DNA from: JAVBPA01 sp031549925
GTDB taxonomy: Bacteria > Bacillota > Clostridia > Oscillospirales > CAG-272
DNA: 14,132 nt
Direction: 5' to 3'
Assembly: GCA_031549925.1 (NCBI GenBank)
Contig: JAVBPA010000103.1
Span: forward strand, 1 to 14,132
Numbering within the stretch: the first letter of the stretch is position 1; every line of letters begins with the position of its first letter. Positions 6,448 through 13,994 of the stretch are shown piece by piece. The notes beneath the pieces are model-generated. The model was not told where the DNA came from. It was given only the letters and a program-made list of their open reading frames with translations, and did no database searches. The position numbers were made by a program, and so were the translations under genes.

Positions 6448-9081
6448 TTATTTATTTATCATTTCTTCAATTATTACTAAAGCTTCCGATAGAGCAGCTT
6501 CGATTTTTGATTTATCTTTAGCGCCGGCCATAGCATTGTCGGGACGTCCTCCGCCGTTTCCGCCTGTAAAAGCCGATACCCGTTTAACTATATTTCCGGA
6601 ATGTGCGCCTAATGCTACAGCAGTTTTTCCGCATGCTGAAATAAATTTTACATCATCGTTTTCTTCTGCAGCTATCAATATGACAATATCTTCATATTTT
6701 GATTTTATGTCATCACAAATTACGCGGGCAATATTAAGCGGCGTTTTGCCTAAATTTTCGCAAATGAAACGAATTCCTCCGATTTTTTTTGCTCCTGCGA
6801 TAAGCGGTTCAGTTTTTTGTGCTGCAAGACGCATATTAAGCGATTCGATTTCATTTCCGGCAGCTTTTAATTCATTTTGCAGCTGAACAGCACGGCGCTC
6901 TATATCAAGCGGATTGTTAGCTTTTAATTCACGGGCTGTATTTTCAATCAATATCCGCTGTTCTCTTATAATATCAAGAACTCCCGTTCCTGTTGTTGCT
7001 TCAATGCGGCGTATTCCTGCCGCTACAGAGCTTTCGGAAATAATTTTAAAGAGCCCCATTTTTGCGGTGTTATCAACATGAGTTCCTCCGCATAATTCGC
7101 AGGAGAAATTACCCATTTTTACAACGCGTACAACACTTCCGTATTTCTCACTGAACAAAGCCATAGCACCCATAGATTTTGCGGTTTCGATATCAGTTTC
7201 CGTGATTATTATTTCTTCACCCAATAATATATGCATATTAACCAGTAATTCTATCGCGGTAAGTTCTTTTTCGCTGACAGCGGTAAAATGAGTAAAATCA
7301 AAACGTACCCGTTTGTCGTCTACATATGAACCTGACTGTTCAACATGGTTTCCCAATACTGTACGCAAAGCCGCTTGTAATAAATGAGCGGAAGAATGGT
7401 TGCGTCTTATTGCGGTTCGGTTTAAGTCATTTATTTCCGCTTCGACTGTGTCTCCGATTTTTATATCTCCTTCGGTTATTGTACATTGATGTATATAATA
7501 TCCGTCGGATTTTTTTGTATCGTATACAGTTATGGCTGTATCATTGTCATATATAGTTCCTGTGTCTCCTACCTGCCCGCCGCTTTCTCCGTAAAAAACA
7601 GTGCGGTCAAGAATTAAAGAGAAATTTCCCTCCGTAACATAATCGACTGAATTTCCGTCAACGATTAATGCAAGCACTTGAGAAACACATTTTTTTTCTG
7701 TATAACCGACAAATTCAGTTTTCGGAAGATCATTTATTATTGTTTTATCATTATCGCTCCAACCGGAAACTTGCGCGCGTGCTTGTCTTGCCCTTTCACG
7801 CTGTTCACGCATCAGTTTTTTAAATGTTTCCTCGTCAAGCAATAATTTTGCTTCCTGTGCGATTTCTCTTGTCAAATCAATCGGGAAACCGAAAGTATCA
7901 TAAAGACGGAATATTTCCTCTCCGTATAAATATTTGCGGTTTTCTTCTAAAACGTTTTTAATAATATTTCCTAAAATTGATAATCCGGCGTCAATTGTAG
8001 CGGAAAAACGTTCTTCTTCTGTTAAAACAACTTTCTTTATATATGATAATTTTTCGCTTAGTTCCGGATAAGCTTCTTTGTTTTCACCGGCTACTACTTC
8101 AACAAGATCTGATAAAAATAGTTTATCGATTCCAAGCAATCTTCCGTGTCTTGCGGCACGGCGCAATAATCTGCGAAGAACATAGCCTCTTCCTTCATTA
8201 GAGGGAACAACTCCGTCGCAAATCATAAAACAAGTTGAACGTATATGGTCGGTTATAACTCTCAGCGAAATATCACTTTTTGTGTTTGCTCCGTATTTTA
8301 CGGATGATAATTCCGAAACGGCATACATAATATTTTTTATTGCGTCCACTTCGAAAAGGTTATTAACATCTTGTAAAATACAGGATATTCTTTCGAGTCC
8401 CATACCTGTATCAATATTGGGACTGGAGAGTCTTGTATAATTTCCGTTACCGTCACTGTCGAATTGTGTAAAAACTAGATTCCAAAATTCCATGAATCTA
8501 TCGCAGTCACATCCCGGTTTGCAATCGGGAGAACCGCATCCGAATTGTTCGCCTCTGTCATAATGAATTTCGGAACACGGACCGCAGGGACCGCTTCCGT
8601 GCTCCCAGAAATTATCTTCTTTTCCGAGCCTTACAATGCGCTCCGCTTCGATTCCGACGTTATCATGCCATATATCAAAAGCTTCGTCATCATCCGTATA
8701 TATTGTTATCCAAAGCTTTTCACGCGGTAGTTTAAGCCAGCAGGTGATGTATTCCCAAGCCCATTCTATAGCTTCACGCTTAAAATAATCTCCGAATGAA
8801 AAATTTCCGAGCATTTCAAAATATGTTCCGTGACGGGCGGTAATACCAACTCGTTCAATATCAGGAGTACGGATACATTTCTGACAAGTTACCATGCGTT
8901 TTTTAGGCGGAGTATGTTCACCCGTAAAATACTTTTTTAGAGGAGTCATTCCCGCATTTATCAATAATATCGATTTATCATTTATCGGGACAAGCGGAAA
9001 ACTTTTTTGACGCAGATGATCTTTTGTTTCAAAAAAACGTAAAAAACTTTCGCGTATGTCATTAAGTGACATGTATTCCAT
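6448..9081 (-). CDS. alaS: Alanine--tRNA ligase
   Basis: Charges tRNA-Ala and clears mis-charged Ser/Gly, 877 aa, full length. Class II catalytic domain: motif 2 region RHGTYFEMLGNFSFGDYF at about 83-100 and motif 3 GRGYVLRRLLRRAARHG at about 297-313. A cysteine-rich insert, CGSPDCKPGCDCD (182-194), is typical of clostridial and related AlaRS. The editing domain has its zinc ligands H562 and H566 (HSSAH), C664 and H668 (CELCGGTH). A coiled linker and the C-Ala/DHHA1 domain follow, with the Gly-rich TGGNGGGRPDNA at about 839-850. The first ATG (MEYMSLND) is kept because related proteins start this way; AAAGGAA lies about 13 bases upstream. The ATG three codons later is possible. It lies 44 bases after the DUF2791 ATPase gene with no terminator or convincing promoter between, so it is probably co-transcribed with the TerB pair. 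No T-box leader was seen. Confidence 0.97.
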   Translation of the reverse strand: MEYMSLNDIRESFLRFFETKDHLRQKSFPLVPINDKSILLINAGMTPLKKYFTGEHTPPKKRMVTCQKCIRTPDIERVGITARHGTYFEMLGNFSFGDYFKREAIEWAWEYITCWLKLPREKLWITIYTDDDEAFDIWHDNVGIEAERIVRLGKEDNFWEHGSGPCGPCSEIHYDRGEQFGCGSPDCKPGCDCDRFMEFWNLVFTQFDSDGNGNYTRLSSPNIDTGMGLERISCILQDVNNLFEVDAIKNIMYAVSELSSVKYGANTKSDISLRVITDHIRSTCFMICDGVVPSNEGRGYVLRRLLRRAARHGRLLGIDKLFLSDLVEVVAGENKEAYPELSEKLSYIKKVVLTEEERFSATIDAGLSILGNIIKNVLEENRKYLYGEEIFRLYDTFGFPIDLTREIAQEAKLLLDEETFKKLMREQRERARQARAQVSGWSDNDKTIINDLPKTEFVGYTEKKCVSQVLALIVDGNSVDYVTEGNFSLILDRTVFYGESGGQVGDTGTIYDNDTAITVYDTKKSDGYYIHQCTITEGDIKIGDTVEAEINDLNRTAIRRNHSSAHLLQAALRTVLGNHVEQSGSYVDDKRVRFDFTHFTAVSEKELTAIELLVNMHILLGEEIIITETDIETAKSMGAMALFSEKYGSVVRVVKMGNFSCELCGGTHVDNTAKMGLFKIISESSVAAGIRRIEATTGTGVLDIIREQRILIENTARELKANNPLDIERRAVQLQNELKAAGNEIESLNMRLAAQKTEPLIAGAKKIGGIRFICENLGKTPLNIARVICDDIKSKYEDIVILIAAEENDDVKFISACGKTAVALGAHSGNIVKRVSAFTGGNGGGRPDNAMAGAKDKSKIEAALSEALVIIEEMINK

Positions 9082-9125
9082 GGAGTTTATATAATTCCTT
9101 TCAAAATTCTATTTAACTTTTAATC

Positions 9126-10532
9126 TTATATATCTATATCGTCGAGTCCGAAATCTGCCGAATTGTTTTCGGTTGAACCGGATTCGTTTTCGGTATCAGT
9201 GTCTTTTGGTATATCAGCTTTCGCTTCTTCGGATGAAGCGTTTTCGTGTTTTAAAGAAACGACTCCGCTTCCCATAACCGAGGCGAAATCTGCCGTTTCG
9301 TTTTGGTATAAAATATTCAAAACCGATATATAGTCACGCAGTATTTCACGCGGAGTAATCAATGTATCAGCTCCGGCACGGGAAAGACAGTGCTTTAAAA
9401 AAACCGCTAAATCTTCCGTTGTCAAACGTACTTCCCAGTTATAATATTGTGCGTGCAGTTTTGTCATACGTGCGATCAGCGCAAATAGTTCGTCATCCGA
9501 CAAACGGCGCAAACGTATAACAGGCCCCATCATGTTTTTATAATTTCCTCCTCCGAATTTTCCGTCTGATAATCTGCTCCGGAGAGCTTCATAACTGAAC
9601 AGCCCGCGCCGCGGATCTTCCAGAAATTGAGGTGTTCCTCCCATGATAAGACCGAGACCTCCCGCTCGTCCCTGAAGCGAATCGTTAAACATTGCAAGCA
9701 GTTTTTCATAATTGCTTTCACGTGATATACGGTTTGAAATTTTATACAAATTCACACATTCATCTATGAATACAATCAATCCCCGAAATCCGATTTTTTG
9801 TGCGAAAACTGCTATTAATTTTAAATAATCATACCAGTTTTCATCATCTATTATATCACCGACAGAAAGAATCCGTTTGGCTTCCGTTCTCGTGGAAAAT
9901 TCTCCCCGCATCCAGCGCAAGCACGCGCTCTTCATAATTTCATCTCCGTTGCGGTGTGCGGTATAATAAGTGTTTATAACAGCGGCAAAATCGAATCCGC
10001 CGACTTGCCCTTCAAGATCACGTGTTATCGAAAATATCTTAGCCGAAAGTTCTTTGTTAAATTCATAACTTCCCGGACGCAAACCTGTTTCCGCAACATC
10101 GGATTGCAAACCTGACAGCCATTTTGCTATGATTTGCGGCAAAGCTCCCCCCTCGGGAGAAGCTTTGGAAGAAAGATTTTTCATCAGTTCACGATATGTC
10201 GCAACACCCGTTCCTTTAGCACCGCATATACGCCTTTCGGGAGATAAATCAGCGTCGGCGGTTATAAATCCGCGTTCTATTGAAAACCCACGTACTAATT
10301 GCATTAAAAAACTCTTGCCGCTTCCATATTTACCTACTATAAAACGCATAAAGCATCCGCCGTCATTGACTGTTTCAAGATCACCGAGCAAAGCGGTTAT
10401 TTCATCTTCGCGTCCTATTGCGATATACGGAGCGCCCATTCTCGGCACAACACCTGCTGCTACCGAATTTACAAGAGAAGCAAGTATACGCCTGGGTACT
10501 TTGGTTTCTTCTGATTTATTATTTTCGGTCAC
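9126..10532 (-). CDS. BREX-type ATP-binding protein (DUF2791 / BrxD-like P-loop ATPase)
   Basis: P-loop ATPase of the family annotated as DUF2791 or BREX-system ATP-binding protein, 468 aa. Seen: Walker A GKYGSGKS at 67-74, preceded by the usual IAIGREDEI; Walker B LIVFIDE at 252-258; a sensor-like LIMGGTP after it; and an arginine-rich stretch LRSRLSDGKF. Residues about 425-468 are a disordered, strongly acidic tail (PKDTDTENESGS) ending in DDIDI. The start is GTG at 10532, supported by the full anti-16S match AAGGAGGTGAT with 7 bases spacing from GGAGG, the best ribosome binding site in the window. It lies 100 bases downstream of the TerB-domain gene and 44 bases upstream of alaS. In known genomes this family occurs beside TerB-N/TerB-C proteins and a superfamily II helicase, where a DNA-processing defence or stress role has been proposed. 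It is distinct from the larger BrxC, and no other BREX gene is nearby. Confidence 0.85.
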   Translation of the reverse strand: MTENNKSEETKVPRRILASLVNSVAAGVVPRMGAPYIAIGREDEITALLGDLETVNDGGCFMRFIVGKYGSGKSFLMQLVRGFSIERGFITADADLSPERRICGAKGTGVATYRELMKNLSSKASPEGGALPQIIAKWLSGLQSDVAETGLRPGSYEFNKELSAKIFSITRDLEGQVGGFDFAAVINTYYTAHRNGDEIMKSACLRWMRGEFSTRTEAKRILSVGDIIDDENWYDYLKLIAVFAQKIGFRGLIVFIDECVNLYKISNRISRESNYEKLLAMFNDSLQGRAGGLGLIMGGTPQFLEDPRRGLFSYEALRSRLSDGKFGGGNYKNMMGPVIRLRRLSDDELFALIARMTKLHAQYYNWEVRLTTEDLAVFLKHCLSRAGADTLITPREILRDYISVLNILYQNETADFASVMGSGVVSLKHENASSEEAKADIPKDTDTENESGSTENNSADFGLDDIDI

Positions 10533-10632
10533 GCAATCACCTCCTTAAATAAAAAGGAAACACGGAATATATCTTAAAAATAAAATCTCGCATATAAATT
10601 TCCGGAGAAAATTTGAATTAAAGTTCATACTC

Positions 10633-12282
10633 CTATGAATTTATATAACGTTTTACGTCATCTATGTAATCATCTATTATTTTGTATGCACCGTCAGGAC
10701 CGCATTCCGCGGCTATATCTCCAAACACATCATACATTGCCTCATTAACAAGTTCAAGCGCAGTATCAGCCAATAAATTATGGCTGTCAGCCCAATGTAT
10801 AAAAGCATTATTATCGCAATCAAGTAAAATAACCAATGCTTCCCGGATTATATCTCCGTTTGCGGAAGAGGATTTATTATCGGCTGCCGTACTGTTTTTA
10901 TTTGTGATTTCATCATCAGCTTCAGTTTCTATATCAGTTTCATCTGACGCAAACGCTTCATCAGTTTCATTTGAAAACAAGCTTTCGGTCAATTTTTCAG
11001 TTACAATCCATGAATTTCGTTCTATACTGAGCGCACTTTCTGTTGATAGTCCGCGGTCTTCAATATCATATTGACTCATATATTCGGGATTTTCATCAGA
11101 GCGTGATTTTTTCTTGCTGCGAAGCGGTTCAAAATATTCATTAACCGCTGTTTTCATTTCAGGAGTCAGCATTACGGTTGAAAAACGGTTTTTTATACCG
11201 AGCATAGAACGTATGTTGTTTTCTATCAATTTAACGATATCGGTAATAATCATTTTTAGTTCCGGAGAACGTGTACAGCTGTTATACTCGATATCTATAC
11301 GTCTCTTTATATTATAGGCGCAAAGTGAGCCGCTGTATGCATCGCGTGTAATTTTTGTTTTTGTCAAATCATTTTCTTCAAATTTGAAACGGTTGTCAAA
11401 GGCGGAGATTTTAGTAATTGCAAAAACAAAAGCATTCTGCATATGTTTATCGAATATTTCCGTATTTTCACCCGTATAAAATTTGCTTGTACGCCAGTTA
11501 TAATTTGAAGCAAAATTTAAAAGGGAACAGGCATATGAATTTTCATTATCAGAAGAAAAATAAAATTCTTTAAAAGAAGCTGTTTCAAGCATTTTACCAA
11601 GCAGAGGTTCAAGCCGTTTTATCGGAGCTTCCATCATATTTATGAGACAAAAATCGCATATCCATTCAATCATATATCTGTCGAGTTTCGGAAATTCGTC
11701 ACGGTATGCAAGCCATATATCGCAAAGAAGCTCAAGCCCTTTTGCCGGAGTTATAAAATCAGGCAAATTTATAATTTCGTAAACATATAAATATATATAA
11801 CCGTAATCAGCCTTTAAATATATTTTATTACGTAAATTGTCTCTCCACCATATATAATAATCACTTTGCAAATGATTTAATTGAACGTACTGCGGCATAT
11901 ATGAAAAAAATTGTTCGTACGAACATTCATTTCCGGTTTGATAAAACAATTTTATAGCATCAGAACGAAACCTTTCATAAAAAGTATATTTAGAAGGCCA
12001 TCTCCATATAGATACTTTTTTTATCAAAGGATTTTCGGGGGTATAAACAGTTATAGGTTCAGCTGAATACTTTTTTGCAGATTCCGGTTTCGGCGCGTCT
12101 TTTTTTGGGATTGCTCCGCGTTTAGGAGGTATTGTCACTGTTTTATCATCGGATAAATCAGGATCCACCGAAATGATAACGGTATCTGTATCACGGGAAA
12201 ACGATGAAGTCGTTTTTTTAGGAGGCAGCATTATATCGTTATCCCAAAATGTGTCTTCCGAAAATTTATTTTTTTCTTCCAT
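10633..12282 (-). CDS. TerB-N / TerB-C domain protein (Ter-related stress or defence system component)
   Basis: Large cytoplasmic protein, 549 aa, with TerB-N-like and TerB-C-like regions recognised by their patterns. Residues 1-85 are low-complexity with Pro/Lys patches. Residues about 95-300 match TerB-N: FRSDAIKLFY (105-114), FFSYMPQYVQLNHLQSDYYI (125-144), then WWRDNLRN, YIYLYVYEIINL (162-173) and YRDEFPKLDRYMIEWICDFC (193-212). Residues about 425-475 form an acidic linker (DETDIETEADDE). Residues about 475-549 match the end of TerB-C: REALVILLDCDNNAFIHW, LVNEAMYDVFGDIA, and IIDDYIDDVKRYI. No catalytic motif is visible, which fits a scaffold or sensor partner of the ATPase encoded next. 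The start at 12282 is the first ATG after an excellent promoter, but no clear ribosome binding site precedes it. Names containing 'tellurite resistance' would be misleading: only the domain name derives from TerB. Confidence 0.83.
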   Translation of the reverse strand: MEEKNKFSEDTFWDNDIMLPPKKTTSSFSRDTDTVIISVDPDLSDDKTVTIPPKRGAIPKKDAPKPESAKKYSAEPITVYTPENPLIKKVSIWRWPSKYTFYERFRSDAIKLFYQTGNECSYEQFFSYMPQYVQLNHLQSDYYIWWRDNLRNKIYLKADYGYIYLYVYEIINLPDFITPAKGLELLCDIWLAYRDEFPKLDRYMIEWICDFCLINMMEAPIKRLEPLLGKMLETASFKEFYFSSDNENSYACSLLNFASNYNWRTSKFYTGENTEIFDKHMQNAFVFAITKISAFDNRFKFEENDLTKTKITRDAYSGSLCAYNIKRRIDIEYNSCTRSPELKMIITDIVKLIENNIRSMLGIKNRFSTVMLTPEMKTAVNEYFEPLRSKKKSRSDENPEYMSQYDIEDRGLSTESALSIERNSWIVTEKLTESLFSNETDEAFASDETDIETEADDEITNKNSTAADNKSSSANGDIIREALVILLDCDNNAFIHWADSHNLLADTALELVNEAMYDVFGDIAAECGPDGAYKIIDDYIDDVKRYINS

Positions 12283-12335
12283 ATTTTAAAAAAGGGTAAT
12301 TTAAAAGGTTGTATTTATTTTTTATTAATTAAAGT

Positions 12336-12364
12336 ATTCTATCATGCGTTATGTAATATGTCAA
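12336..12364 (-). promoter_or_regulatory. Promoter of the TerB-domain gene / four-gene unit
   Basis: On the minus strand, consensus -35 TTGACA (12359-12364), a 17-base spacer, and -10 TAGAAT (12336-12341). The predicted transcript starts near 12329, giving a leader of about 47 bases with no obvious structure and no AG-rich ribosome binding site. Confidence 0.85.
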
Positions 12365-12381
12365 CGATTTTTTCAAAACTA

Positions 12382-12410
12382 TTGACAAATAATGAAGAAT
12401 GTTATAAAAT
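12382..12410 (+). promoter_or_regulatory. Promoter of the small membrane-protein gene
   Basis: Consensus -35 TTGACA (12382-12387), 17-base spacer, -10 TAAAAT (12405-12410). An alternative -10, TATAAA at 12403-12408, has a 15-base spacer. The two divergent -35 boxes face away from each other with only 17 bases between, so a single bound regulator could affect both directions. Confidence 0.75.
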
Positions 12411-12442
12411 TAGAATGTAATAATTATATAAGGAGAATTGCT

Positions 12443-12778
12443 ATGAATATTGTTGACAGAACAGCAGAATTTGAAGCCGATGACATAAATACCAATAAAG
12501 TTATTTCTGCGCTGGCTTATTTCGGAATTTTATTTTTCCTCCCTTTAGTTTCCTGCCCCGCGTCAAAATTCGGACGTTTCCATGCTAATCAAGGGTTATT
12601 GTTATTGATTACCAGTGTAGTCAGTACAATAGTTTATTCTGTTCCGATATTAGGTTGGATTGTCGGCGCTCTCTTGAATTTGGCAATATTTATATTATTC
12701 TTATTCGGTTTAATAAATACATTAAACGGAAACGCTAAAGAACTTCCTTTCATAGGTTCGATTAAAATTATTAAATAA
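12443..12778 (+). CDS. Small membrane protein, Tic20/DUF4870-like
   Basis: Predicted inner-membrane protein of 111 aa resembling the DUF4870 / Tic20-like family; no biochemical role is established for bacterial members that I know of. Hydrophobic segments lie at about 20-36, 51-66 and 68-92, the last possibly two helices. The family-like signature SKFGRFHANQGL (41-52) sits between the first two. The frame is open from an ATG at 12392, but that codon lies inside the promoter spacer. The ATG at 12443 has AAGGAG seven bases upstream and is chosen. It is transcribed divergently from the TerB-domain gene. Its 3' end overlaps the convergent DUF6873-like gene by eight bases. A good intrinsic terminator lies 55 bases beyond the stop, inside that gene. 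Confidence 0.75.
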   Translation: MNIVDRTAEFEADDINTNKVISALAYFGILFFLPLVSCPASKFGRFHANQGLLLLITSVVSTIVYSVPILGWIVGALLNLAIFILFLFGLINTLNGNAKELPFIGSIKIIK

Positions 12779-13454
12779 AAACTATTCCTCCGTAATCATA
12801 TAGTTCTCCGTTTTTTATACATATAATATCGCAGCCGCATCTTTCGATAGATGCGGTTATTTTTTTTGAATCCGGGTGAGTATTTATATTACCGAAAAAA
12901 ACTATACTGTTTTTTAATTTACCGCAAGCTCCTCCGATAAAACCGTAATCGTAACCGTTTAATTTTATATAACCGTATTTTATCATTGTTACATTTGCAA
13001 ATGAAGAAACTGCCGCTGAAATGGATTCATCCGCAGTAATAATATTATTTTCGTCTATTTTACAAACAGAACACCGTGCATAGCCTTGGTTTGTTTTAAT
13101 TTGTTCCGGATAATTTTTTAATATATGATTCGATGTCATATCAATACGGCCGATTATTTTATTCCCAAGCTGTAGAGCATTTAAAGCGATGTCATACGGA
13201 TATTTATTTTGAGGTATATTTTCCTCAGTAATTATTTCATATTCCAAATTATCGAACAATACTCTATTTTGGCGGTAATATTCGCCGTACGTTAAAATTT
13301 TATTATTAGGCAAAATATTTATCAGCATGTCGGGATGTGTGGAAACCGGATCGGGTAATCTGCTGTATGGCGGAAGCTTTATAACGGAACAATTTAATAT
13401 TTTGAAATTATTTTCAATTTCATCTGTGATAAGACTGCTGACAAAACAACGCAT
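12771..13454 (-). CDS. DUF6873-like protein with guanidino-modifying-enzyme (GME) fold
   Basis: A 227-aa cytoplasmic protein that I match, from memory, to the clostridial DUF6873 family described as having the fold of amidinotransferases and arginine/agmatine deiminases. Seen: HPDM (40-43), GYARCSVCK (124-132), TADESI (140-145), GFIGGACGKL (171-180), FFGNINTHPDS (187-197). The repeated short hydrophobic strands plus Gly-rich turns suit the five-bladed pentein barrel. Conserved-looking C128, C131, C177, H40 and H193 are candidates for a catalytic set, but the true nucleophile cannot be picked from one sequence and the protein may be non-catalytic. At 227 aa it is shorter than classical agmatine deiminases (about 350 aa). 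The ATG at 13454 has GAGGT nine bases upstream. It stands alone between convergent and same-strand neighbours. No terminator was found beyond its stop. Confidence 0.72.
   Translation of the reverse strand: MRCFVSSLITDEIENNFKILNCSVIKLPPYSRLPDPVSTHPDMLINILPNNKILTYGEYYRQNRVLFDNLEYEIITEENIPQNKYPYDIALNALQLGNKIIGRIDMTSNHILKNYPEQIKTNQGYARCSVCKIDENNIITADESISAAVSSFANVTMIKYGYIKLNGYDYGFIGGACGKLKNSIVFFGNINTHPDSKKITASIERCGCDIICIKNGELYDYGGIVFI
12833..12867 (+). terminator. Intrinsic terminator of the small membrane-protein gene, inside the convergent coding sequence
   Basis: Stem CCGCATCT (12835-12842) / AGATGCGG (12849-12856) with the 6-base loop TTCGAT, extendable by one G-T and one A-T pair, followed directly by TTATTTTTTTT on the plus strand. 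There is no T-run on the minus side, so it acts only for plus-strand transcripts. On the minus strand the same bases encode about residues 198-208 (ITASIERCGCD) of the DUF6873-like protein. Confidence 0.85.
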
Positions 13455-13682
13455 ATATAATAGACCTCAAACCATTAACTTCTCTTAAATTTATATCAGA
13501 CAATTTTAATATGAGAAAATATTTTTCTTATTCAAAAATAATTTTATAAAAATCAATTTTACAAAATTTTAATGATATATAAAAACAGGATTTTATTTTT
13601 TATAAAAGATACCCAATTTATGTTGTGTTTAAAATCGAGTATAATATAAAAAATAAAATCCCTTGATTTAATTATAATATAA
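13455..13682. other. AT-rich gene-free region upstream of the DUF6873-like gene
   Basis: About 230 bases of nearly pure A/T with no credible frame. A weak minus-strand promoter candidate (TTGAAT, 18-base spacer, TATTAA, near 13495-13525) could serve the DUF6873-like gene. A pure A/T dyad, TTTAATTAT/ATAATTAAA (13667-13687), overlaps the rpmB stop codon but lacks the GC stem expected of an intrinsic terminator. Confidence 0.4.
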
Positions 13683-13871
13683 TTAAACTGCGCGCTGAAC
13701 CTTTCCGCTTCTCATACAGCGGGAACAAACACTTACTTTTCTTGTTGTGTTATTTACTACAGCTTTAACTTTTCTTATATTGGGTTTCCATGTTCTGTTC
13801 GTCTTGCGGTTTGAGTGAGAAACACTAAGACCGAACGAAACACTTTTACCGCAAAGTTCGCATTTTGCCAT
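13683..13871 (-). CDS. rpmB: 50S ribosomal protein L28
   Basis: Large-subunit ribosomal protein, 62 aa, the usual short bacterial form. N-terminus MAKCELCGKSVSFGLSVSHS, central HSNRKTNRTWKPNIRKV, C-terminus ending VCSRCMRSGKVQRAV. C4/C7 and C49/C52 make this the zinc-binding (C+) version. The ATG at 13871 is preceded by GGAGGG with seven bases spacing. It has its own strong promoter about 60 bases upstream and appears monocistronic. Confidence 0.97.
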   Translation of the reverse strand: MAKCELCGKSVSFGLSVSHSNRKTNRTWKPNIRKVKAVVNNTTRKVSVCSRCMRSGKVQRAV

Positions 13872-13930
13872 GTCTTTACCCTCCGGATTATATGTTAAAT
13901 AATAATAAACAAATTAATGTCACAACTGTC

Positions 13931-13959
13931 ATTATAACATAATTATTGTTAATTTGCAA
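13931..13959 (-). promoter_or_regulatory. rpmB promoter
   Basis: On the minus strand, -35 TTGCAA (13954-13959), a 17-base spacer, and consensus -10 TATAAT (13931-13936). The predicted leader is about 55 bases and ends in a good ribosome binding site. Confidence 0.8.
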
Positions 13960-13994
13960 TAGTTAATTTTAAAAAATGATTATTTTTATATTAC

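Noticed and set aside
10129..10548. Plus-strand open frame of 139 codons opposite the DUF2791 ATPase gene
   Set aside because: It is the antisense shadow of a clearly coding gene, has no ribosome binding site or family resemblance, and is rich in Ser/Pro/Ile from reversed codons.
10682..11074. Plus-strand open frame of 130 codons opposite the TerB-C region
   Set aside because: Ser/Ala-rich antisense translation of the acidic linker and TerB-C codons; no start signal.
9126..12282. Full BREX system
   Set aside because: Only a BrxD/DUF2791-like ATPase is present; no BrxA, BrxB, BrxC, PglX methylase, PglZ or BrxL gene lies in the window, so the BREX label applies only to the ATPase family.
10633..12282. 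Tellurite resistance gene
   Set aside because: The protein carries TerB-N and TerB-C like regions, not a plain TerB with TerC/TerD/TerE neighbours; the family name does not imply tellurite resistance.
12392..12442. Longer N-terminus for the small membrane protein from ATG 12392
   Set aside because: That ATG lies within the promoter spacer, upstream of the predicted transcript start; ATG 12443 has AAGGAG at seven bases.
13667..13687. Hairpin at the rpmB stop codon as an intrinsic terminator
   Set aside because: The stem is made only of A-T pairs and lacks the GC-rich base and defined T-run expected; it may simply be a chance dyad in AT-rich DNA.
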